In this document: positions 23,301-32,689 of the stretch, piece by piece
Position numbering within the stretch: the stretch's first letter is position 1
Layout of the letters: the number at the start of each line of letters is the position of its first letter
Source: Cenococcum geophilum 1.58
Lineage: Eukaryota; Ascomycota; Dothideomycetes; Gloniales; Gloniaceae
Direction: 5' to 3'
NCBI GenBank assembly: GCA_001692895.1
Contig: KV748209.1
Location: 1,240,001-1,304,000, forward strand
Length of the DNA stretch: 64,000 nucleotides
Notes under the pieces: generated by a model
Seen by the model: only the letters and a program-made list of their open reading frames with translations
Databases searched by the model: none
What the model was told of the DNA's origin: nothing
Made by a program: the position numbers and the translations under genes

Positions 23301-25008
23301 GCAGTAAACGTAATAAATATACTTGGACGGCCGTATTTACGGACAATAGCTATTAAATCCTAATAGCACTGGCCGATAAAGCGAGCTCCGCCAAGGAAAC
23401 TGGATAGAAGGACTATATGGCGGCCTAATAAGGTAGGGTCCAGATTATAGCGGGTAAGAGCATCCGCAACGCCATTGTATAGCTCCGTGTGGAGGGTTGT
23501 TTAGTTAGAGCGGATCTAGCTAAGCTTATTCTAATCACATAGCGCCCATGCATCCACGACATACTGCTGAAATAGCTGGCAGTAGGCAAAAGGGACTAAC
23601 CTAGAGTTGATACGGATGTGTAGGTAGAACCGAAAGTACGCCCGCTGCGTCAAATGGTCTTGCTGGCGGGCTTGATTAGAGTCGCGTAGCTGGAGACCCT
23701 AGTGCCAGCTAGTATTACCGCGGGGGAAGAGCAGCACGTAGTGGAGCGGCATATATGCGGCATGCGTTAAGTTGATACGGCAGTATCGCGGCCGCTCATT
23801 AGGCGTATAATGCTCCGCAAGCACGATATCGCGGAAGCTGGCATCACCGTACTCGTCCGGTATAATAACGGCCACCTTGTTGCTTATTAGGAGGTTCTCG
23901 CGGCGCCGATTAGCACCAGCCTCTAAGATAAGCTGCATCTGCGGGTTTAAGATAATTCGCGACGGGGTCGTTACGGGCTGAGCCTAAAGCCGTTCCTTTG
24001 CGGTTTAATAGAGGGCGATAAAAGGGTTCCGTACCTTAGATAGCATAGCAGTAAGGCACCGTAGAATGGTTGCATCTAGCTAGGTATTAGGACGGGCCCG
24101 TAGCCGGACATCTGTGGCATAACTGGGGTCGTAAAAGTATAGCTGGGCATACCGCGGAGTAATATCGGTAGGAGGCTCCAGCGGGCCCTATAGATGGTAA
24201 AGCTTACCGTGTATCTGGAAGCAATTTGGGCCGCCCCGGGCTACACCACAGTCAGTAACGGTACAGTTTGCGGACGTAAAAGCCAATGCTGTATTATATA
24301 AGCGAAGCCGCTCCCTAAACTGCCTAGCAGAAGTACTACGGGACTCTAAAAGATCGCGTAGATATTCTGGCGGTGGCTGGAATAGAGGGAGGTTTACATC
24401 ACCGTGCTTACAGTAGGCTTCAAAGCGTGGATTGCTGGCAGGTAATATACTAACACGTTCATTAATCTAATGTAGGGCTGTGCAGAAGTTACAGATAACG
24501 TCTATAGGACCGAGATCTAGCTGCTCCGTAATATGGCGGACTGTAGTAATTGGACCATGATCTGGCTGCTCCGCAATAGGGCGGGCTGTAGTAACAGGCC
24601 CGATATTTAACTAGCCCGTAATAGGGCGGGCCATGGCGGGTTATGGCTGGATAAATGCGGGCGGTTGCGGCTGGATAAATACGGGCGGTCGCGGCTGGAT
24701 TGGTATAGGCGGTTGCTGGATCAATACGGGCGGTATAAGGGGAGAAGTAGCAGCGGAGGCAGCAGCGGAAGCAGTAGCGGCTGTAGTTTGGGGTATAGGC
24801 TGTGGAAGGTCCGCTAAAGGTTGTCGGGACCGTCTATTTCTTTTCTCCTATATAGAGTTAGAAAGGTAGTAAGTTAAAAAAGAGTAAGTAAAGGATTAAC
24901 CCTATAATGGTTACAGGTCTTATACGGAGCTCCACGACGGTTTGTTGCAAAGTTAGTAGAAGAGCGATACTGCTTATAGGCAGTACAAAATATACGATTA
25001 GAAGGCAT
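20309..25008 (-). pseudogene. Helitron Rep/PIF1 helicase, copy 2 (unit C), lightly broken
   Basis: Start Met at 25008 (MPSNRIFCTAYKQYRSSTNF, a Cys-motif N-terminus), then a Pro/Gln-rich stretch near 24620-24780. The Helitron-like N-terminal region near 24000-23200 includes the open frame 23699-23938. The HUH motif reads GLPHLYLLLF at about 23099-23125, second His changed to Tyr. The paired catalytic Tyr motif KYIHKYIYKG has Tyr codons at 22658-22660 and 22646-22648. Walker A GPTGTGKT is at 21587-21610 and Walker B GGDFAQILP near 21246-21275. A 406-codon open frame (20309-21529) ends the helicase with AMTVNKSQGQ and YIALSRVTD. Total about 1,560 codons, a normal fungal Helitron length. Only a limited number of stops break it, and the Tyr at the HUH site argues against activity. 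Confidence 0.93.
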
Positions 25009-25065
25009 TTAGGCAGTAAATAGGGAGTAGCAACTGGGGTAGAAGGTAAAGAGCAGTAAGGGGTA

Positions 25066-25200
25066 GGATTTAAGGTCGCGAGGTAAGGAATTTAATGGGG
25101 TAGCACGTGAGGTAGCACGTCCCTTATATTAGGTGACCAGACAAATTTTTAACCAATTAGACACTCAGGTTCAACCCAAACTTGGTATATGTTAGATAAG
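25066..25200 (-). repeat. Shared 5' block of unit C
   Basis: GGTCGCGAGG, then a TAGCACGT repeat, AGGTGACCAGAC and AACCAATTAGACACTCAGG, matching the blocks next to the unit B and C hairpins. Here it is followed by unrelated sequence, so the tandem array ends at about 25185-25200. Confidence 0.55.
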
Positions 25201-25439
25201 CTTCTAAAATCCTATTATTGGATTTCTAGTCTTTTAAAAACATATAGGCAAAATTATTTAGATAGGACTAGCACTAGTTATAGGTTAATGGAGGTTAGGG
25301 TTTTATATACAAAGGTAGGGCTAGAATATACTGTGGAATTTGCTTAAAAGAGTAGTTAGTAAGAGATTAAAGAGGTATATTAAATTAAATTAATAATAAA
25401 AAAAGAAGAAAATCTTAATAATATATCGAAGATATGTCC

Positions 25440-26190
25440 AAAATTAGACGAAGGTTAGCGATAGAAAGTAAGGTGTTAAGGAAAAGGATTAAGCTTAATA
25501 AGTAAAGTGTCTTTATACTTTACCGTCTAATACTCTTTTAGTAAATAGCCGCAACCTTGCTAATATAACTCCGTTATAATAGCGCTATTTAAAAAAAAAA
25601 ACACGTGTATAAGCTATTTAGTTATTACTTCCTTATAAAAACTAAGTACGTAGCTAGGGGAAGGCAATTAAGACGTTAATTAGAGACGTATATAGGTTAA
25701 ATTATACCTAAATAATACTATAGTATTAAAAGATAAACATTATAGACGTTTTTAATAATCAGATAACAGTTACAGTTGCTATTAAAAAGTGTCCCTATTT
25801 ATTAGGCAGTAGAGCTACACTAACTATATAGTATAGGACCATTAGATTTAAAAGCATATATACTAAATCTTAAAAGATAAATCTTTTTAACTAACTAATT
25901 AATACCTTAACTGTATTTAATAGCCTAAGGGCAAATATAGAAGTAATGTATTAGTAATATAGGGGATTATAAGAAAGTATTATAAAAAATAATTATAAAC
26001 TATATCTTAGTAGTTAAAAACAACGGCAAGCCAAAGCCCTATACGTTAAATTCTATACTAAAAGGTTCTATAGAACTATATTAGGAATACCAAATTACCT
26101 ATAATACTTATAATTAATTATAGACCAGTATAAAGGCTTAGAAGTAGAGTTATAGAAATTCTTAAGTTTTTTATTTTTATTTTTATTTTT
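25440..26190 (+). pseudogene. Unidentified coding remnant, RIP-broken
   Basis: One frame reads from about 25490 to 26190 with interruptions mainly at TAA/TAG in places suited to Gln, and coherent stretches such as VKCLYTLPSNTLLVNSRNLA, VYRLNYT and AKALYVKFYTKRFYRTILGI. Codon pattern and stop types match other RIPed genes here. I do not recognise the family; the start and end are open. Confidence 0.4.
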
Positions 26191-26920
26191 TATATCCATT
26201 GTATTATACTACGTACAATACTGCGCATGCAGCCTCTAGGCTATGGCGCTATAGTCCTATATTATATGAATCCTTCTAAGGCAGCTTAATATGTACTAGT
26301 AACTAAGTGGACACTCTAGCCCAGTTTTAAAATACTAGGGGAGCTCTAGCTGCTAGTGTTTTTTCGTTTTAATATTTTGCTCACTAATATTTAGTTTACA
26401 CCAAGAAAATCGCACTAAGGAAATCCTGGCTCTTTTATCTATTTCTGCTATATTCTGCCGTTCCTAGAGTAGAAAAAGCGCTCTAAAAGATAGATTTTAA
26501 TTTTAATAAAATAGTTTTATATAGAGAGATAAGAGAGACCTAATAGTTTGCTAGCTTGGAAGCAGCTACTAATTACCCCTATATAACGTTTTTTAATTCT
26601 ATACCCTATTTCTCCTCCTTACTTAAGAAAAGGGTAAAGAATTAGTAATTAGTAGGTACTCTCCCCAAAAGTAACCTATTAATTCTAGATTTACGTTCTA
26701 GAAAATAGGTATTTTATAAGGGCGAACCTTGTTATATAAACCCACTCCTATAGGAAAATTTTTATAAGGTTGTCTTGTATAGGGTATAAACACTAATTCG
26801 CCTATATACCTTAGATTTAACGTACTAAAGTAACACGGGCCAGCCCCTTCCCCCCCTCCTACTATAGCTACCCCTATCTGCGCATCTGCGGTACGCCTAT
26901 AGTGCGGTATTGTATAGTGT
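26191..26920. other. Noncoding or unrecognised, partly un-RIPed
   Basis: Begins with a (TTTTTA)n-like T run at 26165-26200. From about 26370 to 26480 CpA is more frequent than around it (for example TTTACACCAAGAAAATCGCA). No coding frame or repeat partner seen in the window. Confidence 0.4.
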
Positions 26921-26924
26921 GTTA

Positions 26925-27520
26925 TGGTAGTAGTGGCGGTTATAGTAGAGGTCGTCTGCAGCGCGATGGCTATAGATAGGTTATGGAAAGGTTATCTATA
27001 GGGTAATGGCTATAAATAGGTTATAGAGGTGTTGTCTATAGCGCGATAGCTGCAGATAGGTTATGGAGAGGTTATCTATAGCGCGATAGCTGTAGGTAGG
27101 TTGTGGAGAGGTTGTCTACAGCGCGATGGCTATAGGTAGGTTATGGAGAGGTTGACTACAGCGTAATAGCTATAGATAGGTTGTGGAGGTGTTGTTTACA
27201 GCGCAGTAGCTATAGGTAGGTTATGGAGAGGTCGTCTACAGCGCGATGGCTATAGGTAGGTTATGGAGAGGTCGTCTATAGCGCGATAGCTGTAGGTAGG
27301 TTGTGGAGAGGTCGTCTATAGCGCGATGGCTGTAGGTAGGTTGTGGAGAGGTCGTCTATAGCGCGATGGCTGTAGGTAGGTTGTGGAGAGGTCGTCTACA
27401 GCGCAATAGCTATAGGTTGGTTGTGAAGGTTGTCTGCAGCGCGGTGGCTGTAGATATGTTATAGTAGAGGTCGTCTGCAGCGTAATGGCTATAGACTGGC
27501 TGTATTAGAGGTTGTGATGT
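26925..27520. repeat. 40-bp minisatellite
   Basis: About 14 units of GCGCGATGGCTATAGGTAGG plus TTATGGAGAGGTCGTCTACA, in exact 40-base register from 26961 to about 27420, more diverged at both edges. Variants are mostly C/T and G/A transitions (TCTACA/TCTATA, ATGGC/ATAGC), consistent with RIP inside the array. 40 is not a multiple of 3, so it is not a coding repeat. Confidence 0.95.
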
Positions 27521-27574
27521 GTCTGGTATTTGGCGTCCGGTGACGTGTCTTTAGGGGCTATATAGCCAGCGGCG

Positions 27575-27660
27575 CCATAGCGACGACGACGGAGGAGCGA
27601 AGGGGGAGATAATGACGGAGGAGCGAAGGGGGAGACGACGACAGAGGAGCAATTCTTAAG
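27575..27660. repeat. Short imperfect GACGGAGGAGCGAAGGGGGAGA repeat
   Basis: Three tandem copies of a roughly 27-base purine-rich unit (GGAGGAGCGAAGGGGGAGA) with GACGAC spacers, next to the 40-bp array. Confidence 0.75.
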
Positions 27661-28264
27661 TTAATCTAGGTAGTTACTAGTATGCTTCTAGTAGGTTTTT
27701 AACGGATTTTTTTTAGTAATCCTCGCGTCCTTTCTCTAGTTATATTTTTTCCTTATTAAGGTTTTTAGGAGTTTAATATAGGGGTTAGATAGATAGATAA
27801 TATATAGTAGTATACCAATATCTTTCTAAACCCCTTTTAGGATAAGCCCTTATCAGCTTTTCTACTATAAGGTAATAGTAATTAGGGGCTAACCGTAAGA
27901 AGGAGAGGGGGCAATATAAGGGATATTATTGTAGTTACCCTAGGTTGCCCCTAGGGCAATCCCTAGACGCCCCTTAAATGGTCGCCGGTTATATACTAGA
28001 GGTAATACTATAGTGGTGTAGATTGGACGTCGCCTACTATCTTAGCATTTTCCTATATTTATAGAGCCTTCGGCTTCCTTCCTTCTTCCCTTTATCTTAT
28101 ATATTACGACCTTACCAGTTACCGGAAATACACTTTTTTCTTTTCTTTTTACTAACTGATTATAACTAACTAACCAACTGACCGACCGACCGACAGACAG
28201 ACAGACAGCACTGTGACTTTCCCATCTTAGAGAGGTCGTACCCTCCCACAATACCTATAGTATA
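27661..28264. other. Degenerate LTR-like sequence and tetranucleotide microsatellite
   Basis: 27730-27785 resembles the inverse of 38880-38930 (TTTTTTCCTTATTAAGG core). 27930-27985 resembles the E3 LTR core (CCTAGGTTGCCCCTAGGGC), so an old relative of E3 may lie here. 28145-28212 is a (CTAA)-(CCGA)-(CAGA) microsatellite that still holds CpA. The minus-strand open frame 28042-28251 runs across it and is not convincing. Confidence 0.4.
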
Positions 28265-28664
28265 TAGTCTCTATAATCCTAGAGACCTTACCTCCTTAAG
28301 AATTTATCTTCTCTACAATCTATCTGTTCCTATAATGGTGCCTTATAACCCCCTATTTATAAAGTCCCCTTATATAATCTCTATTACCAAATCTTACTTT
28401 ATAGCAGTCTTAGTCTCTACCTCTATTATTATATCCTTAAGGTTTATATACTTCTAGCGAGTCGCTTTTATTTCTCTATTGTCGCTGCTAATAGTCAAAT
28501 TATTATAATCCCTAGATCCTATTACTTTTTAGTAAAACTAGCATATAAGAACTTTTCCGCTACCCTTTAGGTAAATATACCTTTTAGGTTCTAATCTAGT
28601 TTATAAAGTTAATCCTATTCTTTATCTAACTCTTATATACCTAAAACTTCTTTTATAATATAGA
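28265..28664 (-). pseudogene. Gypsy gag fragment related to E5
   Basis: Matches part of the E5 gag region (about 56090-56340) in sequence and orientation: both contain TTAGTCTCTACCTCTATTA-like and AGTTAATC.TATTCTTTATCTAACTC stretches. The frame is full of stops. It abuts E8 RT sequence, so the junction near 28664 is a recombination or insertion breakpoint. Confidence 0.5.
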
Positions 28665-31130
28665 GGCGGCTAAATATAGAGATAATATTAAGCTTTATAG
28701 TAGCAAGCCTTATTTAGTTAGTTTGGCGTCTCTTATATTAATAGAATTAGATATTAGTTCTTAATAGTAATGGCGTTAAAAGCTTAGTAGTTTATATAGA
28801 AGCGTAGACCGCTACTAGGTTTCTTAATAAAGATTACTAATATAGTTATAGGTAAAGAGCTTACTCTAATAAATCTTTTACTTAGGTTTTCGTCTAAATA
28901 CTTCTATAGCACTTAGAGTTCGTTTTAGAATATCCTATATTCGGGTCTAAATCTAAGCTATTTTCCTTCCTTAAGTACGATTTTATAGTTATATAGTTAG
29001 TATTTTGGTAGCTCATTAGCTTCTTTTTATAAGAATATATTTAGGCGTTTATAGTATTATACTAGTCCCTTTATAGCAGGGTTAATATACTTCTTTAGTA
29101 CTAAGGCCTTTTTAATATTGGCTATTATAATAATTAAAGTCGTATATTTAGGCTTCTTAGCGAGTTATACTAGCAGAGTAGCTCTAATTATATAAATATT
29201 TAAGATATTAAACGAGCTTAGATCGTCCTTAGTTTTTTTATATAGTTTCTCACTTAGCTTTAGGTTTAGTATTAGGTATAGAGTTAGTATTAAATTTAAG
29301 TTTGGGTTCTTTAAGTATCCTTTTTATAGTAGAATACTAATTCTTCTAATACTTTTATATATTATGCTTAAGGTTTTACTTAGTTTAGGACAGTATAGTA
29401 ATTAGTGTTAGTTTATATAGTTTAGTATAGTTTCTAGATCCTTAGCAGATATTGGCGGAAATCTTATATTAGTGGAATTTAGTAAAATTCTTAGGTTAGT
29501 AAAATTAGATGAACTTCTTAGGTATAAGGTAAATTTTAATAGAAATTTTAGACTAGCAGATCTTAGTAAAAATTTCAAATATTAGTTTTAGGTCTAAGTA
29601 GTAAGTTATAAGGTACTTCTACTTATAATAAAAGGCGGTAAATAGAAGCTTAAGGTTATTTTAATTAATAATTACCTTATATAGCTTTTTCTAAGATTAT
29701 CAAAAGATTATTAAGTAACTTAGTAATAAAAAGCCTAATTAGTTCTTTATGGTTTAGGTATTAGAGTTTTAGGAATACTATATAGATAATACAGCCTAAA
29801 ATAGTGCGTTTACTATTAAATCCAAATACATTAATATGCTACTTAAGGGGGATTAGGGTGAAACTATTATTTTATATAAGGATCTTATTAATAAATCCTA
29901 TCCTACTAGCTCCTATATTAATTAGGACTTAAATATTAGCCTATTAATTACTCTACTAAAGATGGCAGTTAACGGTTATGCTATAATCTTAAGAGTTAGA
30001 GTTTATAATATCTAAAGCATTTAATAAAATCCTAAGGTAGAGCCGTCCTAGAAAGCAACTTAGCTCTAAAACTTTCCTTTTAGGGGTAATTAGGGCAGAG
30101 TTTTTATAGCATATTGGTTATAACTTTATCCTTATAAGTAGTACTTACTAAAGGATAAGTTAGAGCTAGATAATAATTAGGTTAGCAGATAGGGCTTAAT
30201 TAAGGTAATTAGTTACTTATACTAATTACCCGTTTATATATTTAGGATAGTAGGATACTACCTATACTAGTTATTTATATATATATTTATGGTAGCGGGA
30301 TAAAGTAGTAACTTAAAATATAAATATTACTTCCGCACTTAAAATAAAGACTATATTTAATAGATTCTTTTAGGGTATAAAGAGGGTCTTAGCGTTAATA
30401 TCTATAGCATTTAAGTCTCTATAGGTCTTAGGCGGTTAAGGGATAAAGTATTAAGGTATATATTTTAGGGTAAGGCGTAGTATATCGTTATATAAACCAT
30501 TAATAATATTAGTACAGGCAGTAATAGTATCTAGCAGTTTAACTCTTATAAGGGATACTTTTAATTTAAGGTTTAAAGATTCTATTAAGCGGTTAATTAA
30601 GGCAGATTTATTCTATTTAGTCTCTTTAGTATAGTAGGAAAACTTAATAAAGTATAATAGGAAGTTCTTAAAGCCTTATATTTTCCTAGTTAGTTTTCTT
30701 TAAATAGTAGCAGTTTGGTTAGGGTTGCTATAAAAGGCTTCTAGTATAGCAACTAGCTCCTTTATAGTATTTAGCTGGAATAGGTATATAGTTTCTACAG
30801 CATTTCTTATTAGGTAGCTTATAACGTAACGTAACTAATTATTAGGAGTAGTATAGCAATTAATATTACCGTTTAGCTTATTAAGTTTTTTTTTTATAAA
30901 AAAAGTATAGTTTACTCCTTTTACCTAAATAGGCAAGAGGGTTAAGAAGATATTTAGTTAGCTTCTTTATAGAGGCACTAATTACCAAATTTTAGATTAA
31001 GGAGCTAGTTTTAGACGCGCTCTTTCCACCCAATATCTATAGGTTAATACTAGTAGGGATAGGTAGGGGTAGCAGTATAGTAGATGGTAGGTTTTAGTAA
31101 ATCTCTTTAATTTCTTTTTTTTTTAAAATT
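28665..31130 (-). pseudogene. E8: gypsy gag to RT fragment
   Basis: On the minus strand a Gag region near 30950-29900 has the usual chromovirus gag pattern (NNQLRYVISYLIRNAVETIY-like, ELVAILEAFYSNPN, ALINRLIESLN, IINGLYNDI, after reading through stops). It leads toward RT near 28900-28670, with FIKKPSSGLRFYINY and NAITIKN. It then stops at TKLNIISIFSRL near 28665, before the YxDD box, where the E5-like fragment begins. No LTRs could be paired. Clearly a 3'-truncated element. Confidence 0.7.
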
Positions 31131-31926
31131 TAATTAACTTATAATATTAGGCTTTTTAATAGGTAAGAGTTTCCGCAAAGGCCTATTATAGACTTTTTAT
31201 TTATTTAGTAAATATAGTCTATAGGTCTTTTATAGATATAGGGGCTTTTAGGTTATTCTATAAACCAAATAGGGCGTATAAGGTATAAGTTTAACGTAAT
31301 ATAATATTATAGAGTAAGTATAAGCGACAATAATATATAGCAAAGTAGATATTATTAAGCTATATATATAAACTATATAATAAAATTAAGACGTTATATA
31401 AGGTTAGGAAGTAAAAAACAGGAGAGAAAGGTATATATTATTAACTTAATTACTAGGTTAATAAGTACCGTGCTTATTTATAAGATAGATTTAAGTAGTA
31501 GTATATAATTCTACTAGTTCGAGCCATTAAACGGACTAATTAGGATTTTCTATACCTAGTATAGAAAATCGCTATTAGCTTAGCTAGGGCAGTAAGCGGA
31601 ACTAATATCTTTATAGTAGAAATTAGTAAGCGCGTACAAGGTATTATAGGGGCGTCCTATAATAGTCTTTGTTAACTAAAGGTATAAGTAGTCTATATTT
31701 TAGGTCCTAGATTTTAAACTTTACTAAGCCTACTTTTAATTAGTTAAAAAAATATTGCGCGCGGTAAGTCGTGGTATAATTTACATAACAAACTTTAAAA
31801 CACTAAGCTGTATAAAAGCTCTACAAAAGCTCTACCAAAGGCTCTACTAAAGGCTTTGCAGCACCTTTACTACTTAGTGTACTGGCCGTAAAGTAAATAG
31901 GGTCTCCTTAAATCTCTGCTTAAAGC
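31131..31926. other. Region between E8 gag and E4 LTR, largely unresolved
   Basis: Expected to hold the E8 leader and 5' LTR, but no LTR pair is visible. At 31527-31590 a GATTTTCTATACC..GTATAGAAAATC hairpin with flanks is the inverse complement of 39055-39120 inside E3. 31745-31920 is moderately CpA-rich and holds ACAAAAGCTCTAC-type short repeats. Confidence 0.4.
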
Positions 31927-32119
31927 TGTCACGGCACTAGTAGAACTTAGTAGAACTTTATAGTCCTCTATACTGGCAAGTTACTACAAATTGCCGTATA
32001 TTGCGGTCATGTGACGTAAAGATCTTATAAACATCAAGCGGCCCTACTCTTCTTCTCCTTTCCTTTCCCTAGCTTTAGATTTTTGTTTATAAACTACTAA
32101 TTATATAGGCTTGCGCGCA
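31927..32119 (+). repeat. 5' LTR of E4
   Basis: Starts TGTCACGGCACTAG and ends near GGCTTGCGCGCA; aligned with the E1 LTR at 4322-4505. It contains a TCTTCTCCTTTCCTTTCCC pyrimidine stretch that may be part of the promoter. E2 sits 59 bases downstream. Confidence 0.8.
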
Positions 32120-32177
32120 TTATATTGCTATACTAGTGCTTTAATTACCTAAGTTATTAATATTATCTAAAGCTTAC

Positions 32178-32370
32178 TGTTATAGGACGGAGGTAGTAGC
32201 TACAGAGCGTATGTATTCGAGGAGTCTATAAGACGTTGTGCGATCAATTGTAAGGGTTGAGGGCGTAAGGAGGTAATATATATACGTATAGCTGATATAA
32301 GCTATATATAAGGTATACGTAAGAGTACAGGGCTCTTCTATAGAGGCCCCTGCAGTAGGGTTCCGTAATA
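32178..32370 (-). repeat. 3' LTR of E2
   Basis: On the minus strand it starts TATTACGGAACCC and ends CTCCGTCCTATAACA. It differs from the partner LTR mainly by C/T and G/A transitions, consistent with independent RIP. Confidence 0.93.
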
Positions 32371-32386
32371 CTACCCCCCTTTTTAT
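32371..32386 (-). other. Polypurine tract of E2
   Basis: Minus-strand AAAAAGGGGGGTAG directly before the 3' LTR. Confidence 0.8.
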
Positions 32387-32537
32387 AGAGGCGAAGCTCT
32401 AGCGACGCTGTGGTTACTATATATATATAAAAGGGACACTTAAGGTATAAAAAAGAAGAAAAAAGGGGGGTATCGCTAAAGGTTTAAAACAACGTTATAT
32501 AATAAGGCTTGGTATCTAAAAATCCGACTAATTAGAT

Positions 32538-32560
32538 AACTTTAACTACCGGTTAAAGTT
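32538..32560 (-). repeat. Palindrome in E2 3' noncoding region
   Basis: AACTTTAAC-TAC-CGGTTAAAGTT on the plus strand. In E2 sense it has the same flanks and the same relative position, between chromodomain and polypurine tract, as the E1 palindrome at 4222-4244. Confidence 0.75.
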
Positions 32561-32689
32561 CCTAGATATCTTAACGGTATTCCGGTCACGTAATCGCACT
32601 TTACTATAATCTAACGGCAATTTGCCCTTACGTAGTAATATATAACGGTTTAACTCTATAAGGGCTTCTATAGAGAATTGGGTATAAAA

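Larger units (their letters stand above)
20063..25185 (-). mobile_element. Helitron-like unit C, least mutated copy
   Basis: Hairpin at the left end, CTGA on the minus strand at 20063-20066, and a Rep/helicase gene over 20309-25008. The 5' block at 25066-25185 lacks the 150-bp insert present in the others. It is the most CpA-retaining of the three units, so probably the youngest or the least RIPed. Confidence 0.7.

Noticed and set aside
28042-28251. 69-codon minus-strand open frame starting MWEGTTSLRW
   Set aside because: It crosses the CCGA/CAGA tetranucleotide microsatellite and has no family pattern; it is open by chance.
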